Assembly: GCF_014651055.1 (NCBI RefSeq)
Contig: NZ_BMWD01000003.1
Span: 261,518-325,517, forward strand
Source: Streptomyces fructofermentans
Lineage (GTDB): Bacteria > Actinomycetota > Actinomycetes > Streptomycetales > Streptomycetaceae
Length of the DNA stretch: 64,000 nucleotides
Reading direction: 5' to 3'
The position numbers and the translations under genes were made by a program. This document shows positions 25,921 through 35,271 of this stretch, piece after piece. Every line of letters starts with the position of its first letter. Position 1 is the first letter of the stretch. The notes under the pieces are model-generated. The model was given only the letters and a program-made list of their open reading frames with translations. It was not told the origin of the DNA and ran no database searches.

Positions 25921-26889
25921 CTAGCCCTTGAGCTTGCTGAGCGAGAGCTGGTCGAGCACCGCGTCGCACTTGTTGCCGTCGGCGCAGGCGATCTCGATGA
26001 TGTTGGTCCCCTTGGTGAGGTTGACCGGCGCCCAGGTCGTCTGCCAGCCCTTCTCCCAGTCGCCCTTCGGGGCCTGCGCCTCGGGGATGAAGTTCTTCAT
26101 GTTCAGCGGGGCGGTGTTCGGCTTGCTGTTGACCACGACGGTCGCGTTGGCGTCGACCCCCGGGATGCCGTACCGCACGTCCAGCCGGTACGACCCGGCC
26201 TTCGCGATGCCGTCGACGGTCCACACGACCTTGGCGCCGACCTGGTTGAAGCCCGTCACATAGACACCGCCGGCCGCGTCCGCGCCCTTGAACTGCGTGT
26301 CCGTGACCGTGCCGCCCTCCAGGCGCAGGGCCTTGGCGTCGATCTTCGGCAGCTCGGCCTCCTCCTCGGCGCCCTTGGTCGCCGACCTGCTCGGCTCGGC
26401 GCTCTCGGAGGCCTGCGGGGTCGAGCCCGCCGTGTCGCCGCTCTTGTCGTCGTCCGAGTCACCGCCGAGCATGGCGATGCCGATCCCGATGACGACCGCG
26501 GCCACCACGGCGACCGCGCCGATCAGCAGCCCCTTGGTGTTGGGGCCGCGACCCCGGCCGCCGCCCCCGCCGGAGCCGCTGTCGGGCATCGGCTGGTACG
26601 TCGTGGGCGCGCCCGCGGAGTAGCTGTCGGCCGTGGTGTGGTTCACGGCCGGCTGGCCGTACGTGCCCTGCTGCTGGGGCACCTGCTGCCCGTACTGGGC
26701 GGTCGGGGCGGCGGACTGCTGGCCGTACTGGCGCTCGCCGACGGGCCGCACCCGGTTGACCGAGCCCGGGTAGCCGTAGCCACCGCCGCCGGAGGGCGGC
26801 TGGGCGCCATTGGCCTGACCGTCGGCGTACAGGTAGCCGAACGGGTCGTCGTCCTCGGGCGTGCTCGCGCCGTTGCTGCCGGGCGTCAT
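25921..26889 (-). CDS. single-pass membrane protein with a C-terminal CBM35-like domain
   Basis: 322 residues. A Gln/Gly/Tyr-rich disordered cytoplasmic part (about 1-115, with repeats of YGQQ) leads to one transmembrane helix (about 119-142), an acidic Ser-rich linker and a C-terminal jelly-roll domain (about 186-320) resembling carbohydrate-binding module 35 (RLEGGTVTDTQFKGADAAGG; GSYRLDVRYGIPG; NIIEIACADGNKCDAVLDQLSLSK). It may hold the cell surface to a glycan. GGAG precedes the ATG. It lies downstream of cdgB on the same strand. Confidence 0.82.
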   Translation of the reverse strand: MTPGSNGASTPEDDDPFGYLYADGQANGAQPPSGGGGYGYPGSVNRVRPVGERQYGQQSAAPTAQYGQQVPQQQGTYGQPAVNHTTADSYSAGAPTTYQPMPDSGSGGGGGRGRGPNTKGLLIGAVAVVAAVVIGIGIAMLGGDSDDDKSGDTAGSTPQASESAEPSRSATKGAEEEAELPKIDAKALRLEGGTVTDTQFKGADAAGGVYVTGFNQVGAKVVWTVDGIAKAGSYRLDVRYGIPGVDANATVVVNSKPNTAPLNMKNFIPEAQAPKGDWEKGWQTTWAPVNLTKGTNIIEIACADGNKCDAVLDQLSLSKLKG

Positions 26890-27005
26890 CCCTTGGTCTC
26901 CTCGGGTGCGGTTCAGATGCGGTACGGGGGAACGAAAGGCGAGCCTACCCGCTCCCGCTGCCCCAAACGGGTGACTCGGATCGCACCGCTTCCCTGACCT
27001 GCGGA

Positions 27006-28688
27006 TCAGCCCGCGCGCCGGTGTGCTTTGGGACGAGACCGTTTCTCTACGTACATCCGCTCGTCGGCCGACTGCAGGACTTCGTCCGCCGTCATGCCGC
27101 AGTGCGCCCAGCCGATGCCGAAGCTCGCGCCGACCCGCACCGCCCGGCCGTCGACCCGGATCGGCTGGATGATCTCGCTGCGCAGCCGCACCGCGAGATC
27201 CTGCGCGTCGGCCCGGCCGAGCCCGTCGGCGAGCACCACGAACTCGTCCCCGCCGAGCCGCGCGACCGTGTCGCCGTCCCGCACCGCGCCGCCGAGCCGC
27301 CTGGCCACCTCGATCAGCACCGCGTCGCCCGCGTTGTGGCCGAAGCGGTCGTTGATCGACTTGAAGCCGTCGAGGTCGCAGAAGAGGACCGCGAGGCCCT
27401 TGGTCCCGTCGTCCGTCTGCCCCTCGGGGGCGACGGTGTGCACATGGTGGTCGTAGCCGTCGAACGCGCCGGGGAACGGCCGGTGGTCGAAGCCGTGCCC
27501 GTTCGCGTCGTACCCGGCACCCGCCGCGCGCTCGGCCACCACCTGCCCGTACGCCGCGTCGATGGTGTCCACCACACCGGGCTCCGCCGGCGTGGGCCGC
27601 GCGCACAGCCGGGCGCCGAGACGGGCCCGCAGCTCGGCGGAGTTGGGCAGGCCGGTGAGCGAGTCGTGCGAGGCGCGGTGGGCGAGCTGGAGCTCGCGGC
27701 GCTTGCGCTCCTCTATGTCCTCGACGTGGGTGAGCAGGAAGCGCGGCCCGTCGGCGGCGTCCGCGACCACGCTGTTGCGCAGCGACACCCAGACGTACGT
27801 GCCGTCGCGGCGGCAGAGCCTCAGCTCGGCCCGGCCGCCCTCGGCGGAGGTCCGGAGCAGGGTGCCTATGTCCTCGGGGTGGACGAGGTCGGAGAAGGAG
27901 TAGCGGCGCATCGAGGACGCGAGCCGGCCCAGCAGGCGGCAGAGCGCGTCGTTCGTCCGCAGGATCCGCCCGTGCTGGTCGCCGCCCATCTCGGCGATGG
28001 CCATGCCGGAGGGCGCGTACTCGAAGGCCTGACGGAAGCTTTCCTCACTGGCGCGCAGAGCCTGCTGCTCCCGCTCCAGGCGGACCAGCGCGCGCTGCAT
28101 GTTGGCCCTGAGCCGGGCGTTGCTGATCGCGATCGCGGCCTGGAAGGCGTACATCTGGAGCGCCTCTCGGCCCCACGCGCCGGGCTTGCGTCCGTTGCGC
28201 GGCCGGTCCACGGACAGGACGCCTATCAGCTCGCCGTAGGAGGTCCCCGGCACGCCCGGGGTGTACATCGGGGCGAAGAGGCGGTCGGCGGGGTGCCACT
28301 CGTCCTCGAAGCGCGGCTCGGGCCCGTCGGTGTACCACTGCGGGACGTCGTCCTCGTCGAGGACCCAGCCCTCGGTGTGGGGAATGAAGCGCAGGTCGCC
28401 CCACGACTCTCCCATGCCGAGCCGGCGGTCCCAGGAGTCGCGCGAGCCGACGCGTCCGGTGATGAGCGCCTCGGCGGCGGAGTTCCCGGCGAAGGCGGCG
28501 ACCACGAGATCACCGTCGGGGCGTACGAGGTTCACGCAGGCGAGTTCGTAGCCGAGTCCGTTCACGACGCCGTCGGCGACGGTCTGCAGCGTGTCCGCCA
28601 GGCTGCGGGCCGTGTTCATGTCGGCCATGACCTGATGAAGCTGCCGCAGGGTCGCAAGACGGACGTACGGCTCCGACTCGGTCTCCAT
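27006..28688 (-). CDS. cdgB: diguanylate cyclase, GAF-PAS-GGDEF (CdgB-like)
   Basis: 560 residues. A GAF domain (about 20-185), a PAS domain with PAC segment (about 205-330; YAPSGMAIAEM, ILRTNDALCRLLG, FLLTHVEDIEERKRRE) and a GGDEF domain (about 340-550). RLGGDEFVVL is an intact active site, and RDGD exactly five residues before GGDEF is an intact inhibitory I-site, so it should make cyclic di-GMP and be product-inhibited. Domain order and neighbourhood match Streptomyces CdgB, which affects development and is a BldD target. A near-consensus BldD box lies about 230 bases upstream. Confidence 0.93.
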   Translation of the reverse strand: METESEPYVRLATLRQLHQVMADMNTARSLADTLQTVADGVVNGLGYELACVNLVRPDGDLVVAAFAGNSAAEALITGRVGSRDSWDRRLGMGESWGDLRFIPHTEGWVLDEDDVPQWYTDGPEPRFEDEWHPADRLFAPMYTPGVPGTSYGELIGVLSVDRPRNGRKPGAWGREALQMYAFQAAIAISNARLRANMQRALVRLEREQQALRASEESFRQAFEYAPSGMAIAEMGGDQHGRILRTNDALCRLLGRLASSMRRYSFSDLVHPEDIGTLLRTSAEGGRAELRLCRRDGTYVWVSLRNSVVADAADGPRFLLTHVEDIEERKRRELQLAHRASHDSLTGLPNSAELRARLGARLCARPTPAEPGVVDTIDAAYGQVVAERAAGAGYDANGHGFDHRPFPGAFDGYDHHVHTVAPEGQTDDGTKGLAVLFCDLDGFKSINDRFGHNAGDAVLIEVARRLGGAVRDGDTVARLGGDEFVVLADGLGRADAQDLAVRLRSEIIQPIRVDGRAVRVGASFGIGWAHCGMTADEVLQSADERMYVEKRSRPKAHRRAG

Positions 28689-29168
28689 GCTCGCTCTCCC
28701 CGAGACCTCGACAGCAGACTCCAGAGTTATCCAGGCTTCTCGTCGCCACTCATCGCTTGATGATCACTCATCGGCCACGTCCACTGATCCGTGCATCGAC
28801 CGGCCTGCCGATCCGCGCACCGATCCACTTCTGATCCACAACTGATCCACTACTGATCGCCTACTGGTTGCAGCGTCCCCGCCACTGAATCACAGCGCGC
28901 TGCCCACCCGGTACACAGGGTCAACAAATTCTGCCACCTGTGACTCAAGTCACAAGCGAAGATGAACAATTGAGTAGAGTTTCTGTGTTTTCGCGATGCG
29001 TTTACTGAACGCAAATTTGTGGGAGATGTGCGACCTCCTCGTAAGGGCACCGCGGGCGCCGCGGTGTGGGACCCTTCCGGGCGCCACGGGGTTCCTCCAT
29101 CGGTCCTAGGACCCGGGCAAGACGTTGGACCGATGCGGCGCACGGAGGCGGGAGAATAGCGTCTTCCC
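28689..29168. other. 480-base divergent intergenic region, cdgB / flavin reductase
   Basis: No gene seen. It contains short direct repeats of CTGATCCAC (28830-28860), a BldD-like box, two palindromes, GTGACT/AGTCAC (28940-28953) and GCGTT-N5-AACGC (28998-29012), and an AT-rich stretch (28955-29020) that probably holds promoters. Its length suggests complex control of cdgB. Confidence 0.6.
28910..28924. promoter_or_regulatory. near-consensus BldD box upstream of cdgB
   Basis: The 15-mer fits nTnACnC(A/T)GnGTnAn at 8 of 9 fixed positions (core ACACAGGGT; first T is G). BldD bound to c-di-GMP represses cdgB in S. coelicolor, so this would close a feedback loop. Seen by eye, not scored against the genome. 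Confidence 0.5.
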
Positions 29169-29732
29169 GTGCTGAACACCCACCCTGCCGCTCCCCCCGC
29201 CCCACCCGTGCATGCTGATGGGGTGAGCAACGACGAGTTCCGCGCCGCCATGTCCCGGCTGACCGCGGGCGTGGCCCTGGTGACCGCGCACGAGGCGCAG
29301 CCCGATCCGGATGGGCCGAGCGGCGAGGACGTCGGCATGACGGCGACCTCCTTCATGTCCGTCTCGCTGGACCCGCCCCTCGTCCTGGTCAGCCTCCGCG
29401 AGGGCTCCCGCATGGACGACCTGCTCGCCGAACAGCCCCTGTGGGCCGTGTCCGTGCTCTCGGAGCACCAGCGCACCACGGCGGGGCGCTTCGCCATGAA
29501 GGGCCGCATCTCCGACCGCCTCCTCTTCGACGACCTCTCGTACGAACGCGGGACGGCGTCCGGCGCGCCCCTGCTGGAGGGCGCCCTCGCCACCCTGGAG
29601 TGCCGCACCGAGCAGCGGGTGCCCGCGGGGGACCACACGCTGGTCATCGGGCGGGTGCTGACGGCTTCGGCCCCGGCCGCCCCGGACGGCCCGCTGACGT
29701 ACTTCCGCGGCCGCTACCGGCACTTGGCGTAG
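29169..29732 (+). CDS. flavin reductase-like (FMN-binding split-barrel) protein
   Basis: 187 residues from the GTG at 29169 (169 if the GTG at 29223 is used). The FMN-binding split barrel is shown by AAMSRLTAGVALVTA, MTATSFMSVSLDPPLVLVSL, FAMKGRISDRL, LECRTEQRVPAGDHTLVIGRV. Such proteins supply FMNH2 to two-component monooxygenases or reduce flavins with NAD(P)H; no partner oxygenase is adjacent. TAGCGT (29157-29162) 6 bases before the first GTG suggests leaderless transcription and favours the longer form. Confidence 0.85.
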   Translation: MLNTHPAAPPAPPVHADGVSNDEFRAAMSRLTAGVALVTAHEAQPDPDGPSGEDVGMTATSFMSVSLDPPLVLVSLREGSRMDDLLAEQPLWAVSVLSEHQRTTAGRFAMKGRISDRLLFDDLSYERGTASGAPLLEGALATLECRTEQRVPAGDHTLVIGRVLTASAPAAPDGPLTYFRGRYRHLA

Positions 29733-30969
29733 CGCCGGACCCGCGGAGGGGGTGATGTCCGTCACCGGTCCGGACCCTCTCGCCGGGGCGCGCACGCCGG
29801 TCCCGCGGGCGTCTCCGTTCGGGCCCCGGGCTGCCCGTTCGCGACGGCCGGCCGTGTACGACTGTGAAGGCGCGCGGGCACTCTGGACGCCGGCCGCGCG
29901 GACTGCGGGCAGCGCGGAGGAGCTCCGGAGGCCGCCGAGCCCCCGGGTTCCGCCGAGGCCACCGCGGCCACCGAGGCCGCCGCGGTCACCGGGGCATCGC
30001 TCGCCGGGCACCCCGGACAGGGCGGCCCGGCGGTCCCCCGCGACACCCGTCCCATTCGGCCGCGGCGCACTTCCCTCGCGGCGGCTCGGAATTACTCGGG
30101 AAGCCCGTTCCGGTCGCTGCTCCGCACGCCTTCGCGACGCGTTTCGTACGCACCTTCCCGGACGCCTTCGGCTTTTCCCGGGCCTTTTCTCACGGCGTCG
30201 GAATTCATCTCCCGCAACCGCCCGCTCCCCCGCACTTCTCCTTCTCCGCGCTTCTCCGGTCCCTTCGACAGGACACCCGCCGCCCCGCCCTGCCCCGAGC
30301 CGTTTCGGTGAGTTGACGAACCGCAAAGGGCAAACACGCGCGACGGGCAGGCGAGTTGAACATGGCCCGCGGGACAACGGGTCCTGGCGCATCGCCCCGG
30401 GCCCGGAGTCCGGGCGCCGCGTGACGGCCGGTCACACGAACCCCGGCACCACCGACGCCCGGCGAAGCACGGGGCGCCCTGGGCAGAACCGGGGACGGAG
30501 GGGGGACGGGACGGGAGGGGACGTGAGGGGAACGGGAAAGGGGGAAGGCGCACGGGCGGGCCACCGCTCAGGCGCCGCGGGCAAGGCACGGCGGTGTCCG
30601 CCCGGCAACGGCTGGCGAGGTACTGCGGTTGCCGCTCGGCGCGGCTGGCGGGATACGGCGTCGTCAACGGCAACGGCTGGCGGGGTACGGCGGTTGCCGC
30701 TCAGGCGCGACGGGCAGAATACGGCGGCTGCCGCCCCGCGCGGCGGGGCCGGAGCGGGACCCGAACCGGTTCGGACACCAGGACAACTACGGGCCCAAGG
30801 ACGGAACCGGGCGACCGGGGAGACGCTGACCGGGAGGCGCACCCGCACCCTCTCGCGCATGCCCCGCATCGACACCGGCACCGCGCGGCGCGCACCCGCA
30901 CCCCGCCCCGTAGGGACACAGGCACCGCGGACTGAGGCCCCGTACCGGCGGGCCGGCCGCCGGGCGTGG
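29733..30969. other. 1.2-kb region with no recognisable gene
   Basis: The gap between the flavin reductase and arfB has long open frames, but none shows a family motif, ribosome site or natural composition. It holds a 9-bp array at 29955-29990 (GAGGCCACC-like), a G-rich stretch at about 30488-30550, and a 32-35-bp degenerate repeat at 30603-30735. It may be decayed coding sequence or a structural region. Confidence 0.55.
30603..30735. repeat. degenerate 32-35-bp repeat, four copies
   Basis: Copies at 30603-30637 and 30668-30702 agree at 33 of 35 bases; two more diverged copies fill 30638-30667 and 30703-30735 around the core TGGCGGGRTACGGCG. CGGCAAC and GTTGCCG at the ends of each full copy can pair, so each copy could fold into a hairpin. 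Confidence 0.75.
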
Positions 30970-31398
30970 TCAGCCCCAGTCGCGGCCGGAGCGCCCCCGC
31001 TTCGTGTCGCCCCGCTGCTTCTTCTCGCGCAGCCTGCGCTCGTTGATCCCGCGGGGTATCCGGGTGGCGCGGCGGGGCCGGGGCGGCGGCGCGCTGGCCT
31101 CGGCGAGCAGAGCGGCCAGCCGGACGGCCGCCGTCTCGCGGTTGCGCCACTGGGAGCGGTGCTCGGAGGCGCGCACGCTGACGACGCCGTCGACGAGCCG
31201 GTCCGCCAGCCGCGCCAGGGCCCGCTCCTTCCAGACCGGCGGCAGTGCCTCCGTGCCCGCCAGGTCGAACCGCAGCTCGACCCTGGAGTCCGTGGTGTTG
31301 ACGTGCTGCCCGCCCGGCCCCGAGGAGCGCGAGAAACGCCACATGAGCTCGGCCTCGGGCAGGGAGACGGAGCCGCGGACGACATAGGGACCGGACAT
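30970..31398 (-). CDS. arfB: peptidyl-tRNA hydrolase ArfB-like ribosome rescue factor
   Basis: 142 residues. SRSSGPGGQHVNTTDSRVEL carries the GGQ peptide-release motif of class I release factors, without codon-recognition domains, and the C-terminal tail is rich in Lys and Arg (RGINERRLREKKQRGDTKRG) as in ArfB/YaeJ, where it enters the empty mRNA channel of stalled ribosomes. It frees peptides on non-stop complexes. The ATG at 31398 has GGAG close upstream. Monocistronic. Confidence 0.92.
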   Translation of the reverse strand: MSGPYVVRGSVSLPEAELMWRFSRSSGPGGQHVNTTDSRVELRFDLAGTEALPPVWKERALARLADRLVDGVVSVRASEHRSQWRNRETAAVRLAALLAEASAPPPRPRRATRIPRGINERRLREKKQRGDTKRGRSGRDWG

Positions 31399-31642
31399 GG
31401 CTCCATGGTCGCCTGCCCGAACGCTCCGCGTCACCCTCTTTTCGGCGCGCCGTCGCGGCTTCCGGGGCCCGGGTAAAGAAAGTAAAGGGGTGCGGAACCC
31501 TGAGGACCCCCCGCGGCGTTCATAGGGGTGACGGTAGCTTCGTCCCGTACGAAGCCCGGCACGCAGCCAGGCCGCACGGCACGGCAGTACACGCACCACA
31601 CGCACGGCACCGCACGTCAAAACGAGGGAAGGACTCCCAACA

Positions 31643-32218
31643 ATGGCTGTAAGCCTGTCCAAGGGTGGCAACGTCTCGCTCACCAAGGAGGCTCCGGGCC
31701 TGACCGCCGTCACGGTGGGCCTCGGCTGGGACGTCCGCAGCACCACCGGCACCGACTTCGACCTGGACGCCTCGGCCATCGCCGTCAACACCCAGGGCAA
31801 GGTCTACTCGGACGGCCACTTCGTCTTCTTCAACAACAAGCAGACGCCGGACCAGACGATCGTCCACACCGGTGACAACCGCACGGGCGAGGGCGCCGGC
31901 GACGACGAGGCGATCAACGTCAACCTGGCGGGTCTCCCGGCCGACATCGACAAGATCGTCTTCCCGGTCTCGATCTACGACGCGGAGACCCGCTCGCAGA
32001 ACTTCGGCCAGGTCCGCAACGCGTACATCCGCATCGTGAACCAGGCGGGCGGCACCGAGATCGCCCGCTACGACCTCTCGGAGGACGCGGCCACGGAGAC
32101 GGCCATGGTCTTCGGCGAGCTGTACCGCAACGGCGCGGAGTGGAAGTTCCGCGCCGTGGGCCAGGGCTACGCGTCCGGCCTCGCCGGCATCGCCCAGGAC
32201 TTCGGCGTCAGCGTCTGA
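31643..32218 (+). CDS. TerD-family calcium-binding stress protein
   Basis: 191 residues, full-length TerD domain: [63 protein letters not shown] and [13 protein letters not shown] with the acidic calcium sites. Family members are linked to tellurite and other stress resistance and to calcium-dependent differentiation in Streptomyces, where several paralogues exist. GGGAAGGA lies before the ATG. A 15-bp perfect terminator follows. No other ter genes are in the window. Confidence 0.95.
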   Translation: MAVSLSKGGNVSLTKEAPGLTAVTVGLGWDVRSTTGTDFDLDASAIAVNTQGKVYSDGHFVFFNNKQTPDQTIVHTGDNRTGEGAGDDEAINVNLAGLPADIDKIVFPVSIYDAETRSQNFGQVRNAYIRIVNQAGGTEIARYDLSEDAATETAMVFGELYRNGAEWKFRAVGQGYASGLAGIAQDFGVSV

Positions 32219-32242
32219 CCCGAAGGCCGACGGAAACCCGAG

Positions 32243-32277
32243 GAGCCCCCGGTCCGGCACGTCCGGACCGGGGGCTC
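32243..32277 (+). terminator. terminator of the terD gene
   Basis: A perfect 15-bp stem (32243-32257 with 32263-32277) and a 5-base loop, 24 bases after the stop. Confidence 0.9.
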
Positions 32278-32404
32278 TCCGTTCGCGCGGCCCGCCGCCC
32301 CGCCCGCAGGAGCGGCCCGGCGGGGCCCCGCTGCCCCGCGGGCCCGGCGCCCCGCCCGCGATCCGGCCCGCCCGGTGATCACCCGGAGGGCTAACCTGCC
32401 CCGC

Positions 32405-32920
32405 GTGATCCTCGAACCCGTCGCCCTCACGCCCGACCGCGACCTCCCCGGCCCGGTGCTCACCGAACTCGCCGAGCTGTACGCCTCGAACCACGCGTAC
32501 CACGCGCTCAGCGGCGACTTCCCCGACCCGTACGACATCCGGGCCGAACAGGTCGCCGTGGCGCTGGCGGACGAGGTGCGCAACCCGGATGTGGAGATCC
32601 TGCTCGCCCGGAGTTCCGGCCGGCTCGTCGGAGTGGCGATCACGCTCGCCCACCACCCGGACCCGGCCGACCCCGACCCGTGGATCGGGCTGCTGATCGT
32701 CGACGCGAACCGGCAGCGCGAGGGGCACGGGCGGGCCGTCGCGACGCGTGTCGAGGACCGGTTCCGCGAGGCGGGCCGGGACGCCCTGCGGCTGGCCGTC
32801 CTCGACAACAACCCCGGTGCCCTCGCCTTCTGGACCGCCCTCGGCTACGAGGTCATCGGCCACCGGAGGGACCGGGTGCTGGACCGCCCCTGCGCGGTGC
32901 TGCGCAAGGTGCTGCGCTGA
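32405..32920 (+). CDS. GNAT family N-acetyltransferase
   Basis: 171 residues. GLLIVDANRQREGHGRAVATRVEDRF contains the acetyl-CoA loop Q/R-x-x-G-x-G/A, followed by LAVLDNNPGALAFWTALGYE, the usual GNAT C-terminal block. Substrate unknown. TAACCT at 32392-32397 lies 7 bases before the GTG and no ribosome site is seen, so a leaderless message is likely. Confidence 0.85.
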   Translation: MILEPVALTPDRDLPGPVLTELAELYASNHAYHALSGDFPDPYDIRAEQVAVALADEVRNPDVEILLARSSGRLVGVAITLAHHPDPADPDPWIGLLIVDANRQREGHGRAVATRVEDRFREAGRDALRLAVLDNNPGALAFWTALGYEVIGHRRDRVLDRPCAVLRKVLR

Positions 32921-32953
32921 GGGCCGCCCTCCCGGCGGACGTCCTGCCCGCCG

Positions 32954-34390
32954 TCAGGGGCTGTCCGGCCTGCCTTTGCCGTACAGCCAGTCCCGCCAGA
33001 TCTCCGAGAAGTCCTCGTCCGGCGCCAGTTTCTCCACGTACGCCGTGAAGTCGGCCGTGTCGGCGTTGCCGTACCGGTGGGCGGCGGCCCAGCCCTTGAG
33101 GAGGGACCGGAACCTGCCGTCGCCGACCTTCTGGCGGATCTTGTGGAGGACCATCGCGCCCCCCTCGTAGACCGGGGGGTCGGAGATCTGCCCGGGGCTC
33201 GGGGGCCTGCCGGGCGGGAACGCCCACACGGCGTCGCTCTCCGCCCGGCTGTCGAACCAGTCGCCCGCGTGGATCAGTTCGAAGATCTGCTGGGCGCTGT
33301 AACCGCCGTGCTCCTCCTGCCAGAGCCACTCGGCGTACGTCGCGAAGCCCTCGTTGAGCCACATGTCCCGCCACGACTCGGGCGTGACGGAGTCGCCGTA
33401 CCACTGGTGGGCCAGCTCGTGGACGAGCAGGCCCAGGCTCGGGGCGCCGGGGAAGACGGGCCGGGTCTGGGTCTCCAGCGCGTATCCCGCGTCCTCCTCG
33501 CGGTCGACCACGGCACCCGTCGACGAGAAGGGGTACGGGCCGAAGGAGCGTTCCGCCCACTTCATGACCTGGGGGATGCGGGCGAGCACCGCCTTGCTCG
33601 CAGCGGCCTCCTCCGGGTCCACCGCCACGTACACCGGAAGCCCGTCCGGGGTCTTCGAACGGCGTGTCTCGAATCTGCCGACCGCCACCGTCGCCACATA
33701 GGGCGCCATCGGCCGGCCGACGTGCCAGGCGAACCTCGTACGCCCCCGCTTCGTCGTCTCGCTGCGCAACTCGCCGTTGGACACGGCTTTCAGGCCCTCG
33801 GGCACGGTGACCGTGATGTCGTAGGTCGCCTTGTCGCTCGGGTGGTGGTTGCCGGGGAACCACGCCATCGACCCGACGGGCTCGCCGAGCGCGAGGGCGC
33901 CGTCCTCCGTCCGGAGCCAGCCCTCCTCGGAACCGTCGGGGTCGGTGATCGTCACCGGCGCGCCGGAGTAGCGGACCACCGTCGTGAAGGCGGCGCCCTC
34001 GCGGATGCCGTCCCGGGGGCGGACCGTCAGCTCCTGGCCCTTCCGCTGGAAGCGGGCGGGCCGCCCCGCCACCTCCACCGACTCGACCTTCATCCCCTTG
34101 AGGTCGAGGTTGAAGGCGCCGAGGTCGTGCGTCGCCCGGGCGTCGATCCGCGCGCTGCCCGCGAGCCGGTGCGTCCGGGGGGTGTAGTCGAGGGTCAGGC
34201 CGTAGTGGCGCACGTCGTAGCCGCCGTTGCCCGCTCCGGGGAAGTACGGGTCGCCCACACCGGGCGCACCCGCCCTCCCGCGCACGTCGTCGCCCCCGTC
34301 GCCTCCGTCGCCCCCGCCGCCACCGCCGCACGCGACGAGGGAGAGCGCGAGAAGGAGGGCAACCGGGACAAGCGGCACGGAACGGGGCAC
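32954..34390 (-). CDS. M1-family zinc aminopeptidase, lipoprotein
   Basis: About 478 residues. The GTG at 34390 has AGGA 8 bases upstream and gives a signal peptide with lipobox LVAC, then a Gly/Asp-rich linker. The catalytic region has HELAHQ near residue 324 and WLNEGFATYAEWLW with the third zinc ligand Glu, matching HExxH-x18-E. The GxMEN exopeptidase motif is replaced by a GYALETQTRP segment, as in a bacterial subset. The protein should sit outside the membrane and trim peptides. A start at 34420 is possible but lies across the divergent gene's start. Confidence 0.9.
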   Translation of the reverse strand: MPRSVPLVPVALLLALSLVACGGGGGGDGGDGGDDVRGRAGAPGVGDPYFPGAGNGGYDVRHYGLTLDYTPRTHRLAGSARIDARATHDLGAFNLDLKGMKVESVEVAGRPARFQRKGQELTVRPRDGIREGAAFTTVVRYSGAPVTITDPDGSEEGWLRTEDGALALGEPVGSMAWFPGNHHPSDKATYDITVTVPEGLKAVSNGELRSETTKRGRTRFAWHVGRPMAPYVATVAVGRFETRRSKTPDGLPVYVAVDPEEAAASKAVLARIPQVMKWAERSFGPYPFSSTGAVVDREEDAGYALETQTRPVFPGAPSLGLLVHELAHQWYGDSVTPESWRDMWLNEGFATYAEWLWQEEHGGYSAQQIFELIHAGDWFDSRAESDAVWAFPPGRPPSPGQISDPPVYEGGAMVLHKIRQKVGDGRFRSLLKGWAAAHRYGNADTADFTAYVEKLAPDEDFSEIWRDWLYGKGRPDSP

Positions 34391-34427
34391 GACGGTGATC
34401 CTATGGCGACGTGACACCATCACCCAC

Positions 34428-34928
34428 GTGCTCGACATCGGCTACGCCCTCTCCGCCCGCTTCCCGGACCCCCCGCAGACCGACTACCGCCGGGCGGACG
34501 TCCGCACACTGCGGCACGACCTGTTCTGCGGGGACGTGTACCTCGCCGACACCAAGGCGGACCGGGAGGTGTCCACAGCCTGGGGATGGGTGCCGGTGCT
34601 CGACTTCGCGTGGGCGCTGTGCGACATCGTCGAGCAGCTCGACCAGGACCCGCGCGGCAGCCGCGCCTCCCGTCCGCAGCACGCCGAACTGGACTTCACC
34701 GAGTCCACCGACCGGATGCTCTTCGAGCGGCGCTTCGGCTGGGTCGACATCGAGGCGGACTGGATGCACCGCGACGAGCCCCCGCTCACCTTCTCCCACA
34801 CCGAACTCCGGCGCGAGGCACGGGACTTCCTGCACGACCTGCTGGCCGATCTGACCGACATGCACGAGGGCATCCGCGAGAACCCGGCGATCTGGACGCT
34901 GGAGGCCCGCTTCCCCCGCATCCCCTGA
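34428..34928 (+). CDS. conserved protein of unknown function
   Basis: About 166 residues (VLDIGYALSARFPDPPQTDYRRADVRTLRHDLFCGDVYLAD...), with a tryptophan-rich middle (TAWGWVPVLDFAWALCDIVEQL) and a long acidic helix near the C terminus (RREARDFLHDLLADLTDMHEGI). I do not recognise a family with known function. The GTG start is the first plausible codon. The gene is divergent from the M1 peptidase with only about 37 bases between the starts, so the two promoters overlap. Confidence 0.7.
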   Translation: MLDIGYALSARFPDPPQTDYRRADVRTLRHDLFCGDVYLADTKADREVSTAWGWVPVLDFAWALCDIVEQLDQDPRGSRASRPQHAELDFTESTDRMLFERRFGWVDIEADWMHRDEPPLTFSHTELRREARDFLHDLLADLTDMHEGIRENPAIWTLEARFPRIP

Positions 34929-35271
34929 CCCGGCACCGGCACCGGCACCGGCACGACCCCGGCACGCCGTCGCAGGCGGCAGGCGGCAGGCGGCAGGCTC
35001 ACACGGATCGGACCCGCCGCCACGGCCCCGGCCGGGCGCCTCCTCCGGCCCACTTCCACCGGCCCGGCGCGGTCCACCCACCGGCCCGGGTCAGCCGGCC
35101 GAGCCCGGTCGACCCTTCCGGCCCAGGTCAGCACCTCCGGCCCAGATCCGCCACCGGCCCCCCGTCCGCCCACCGGACCCGGGCATCTCAGGGCACAGGC
35201 ACCCGCCCAGGACCCGACGGGACACCGCCGGCATCGCACGGCACCCGTGCGGAACCGGAACCCGTCACCCG
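34929..35271. other. intergenic region with simple repeats
   Basis: This 343-base gap between convergent genes holds CGGCAC x4 (34931-34954), AGGCGGC x3 (34974-34994), and further imperfect CCGGCCC-type repeats. No gene or clear terminator was identified. Confidence 0.55.

Noticed and set aside
28940..28953. GTGACT/AGTCAC palindrome as the BldD box of cdgB
   Set aside because: Half-site spacing does not fit the BldD pattern; the neighbouring 28910-28924 does.
29752..31476. 574-codon plus-strand open frame across the gap and arfB
   Set aside because: Arg/Pro-rich with no family motif, runs through repeats and antisense to a GGQ protein.
34931..34994. Short tandem repeats as a CRISPR array
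   Set aside because: Units are 6-7 bp with no spacers and no cas genes in the window.
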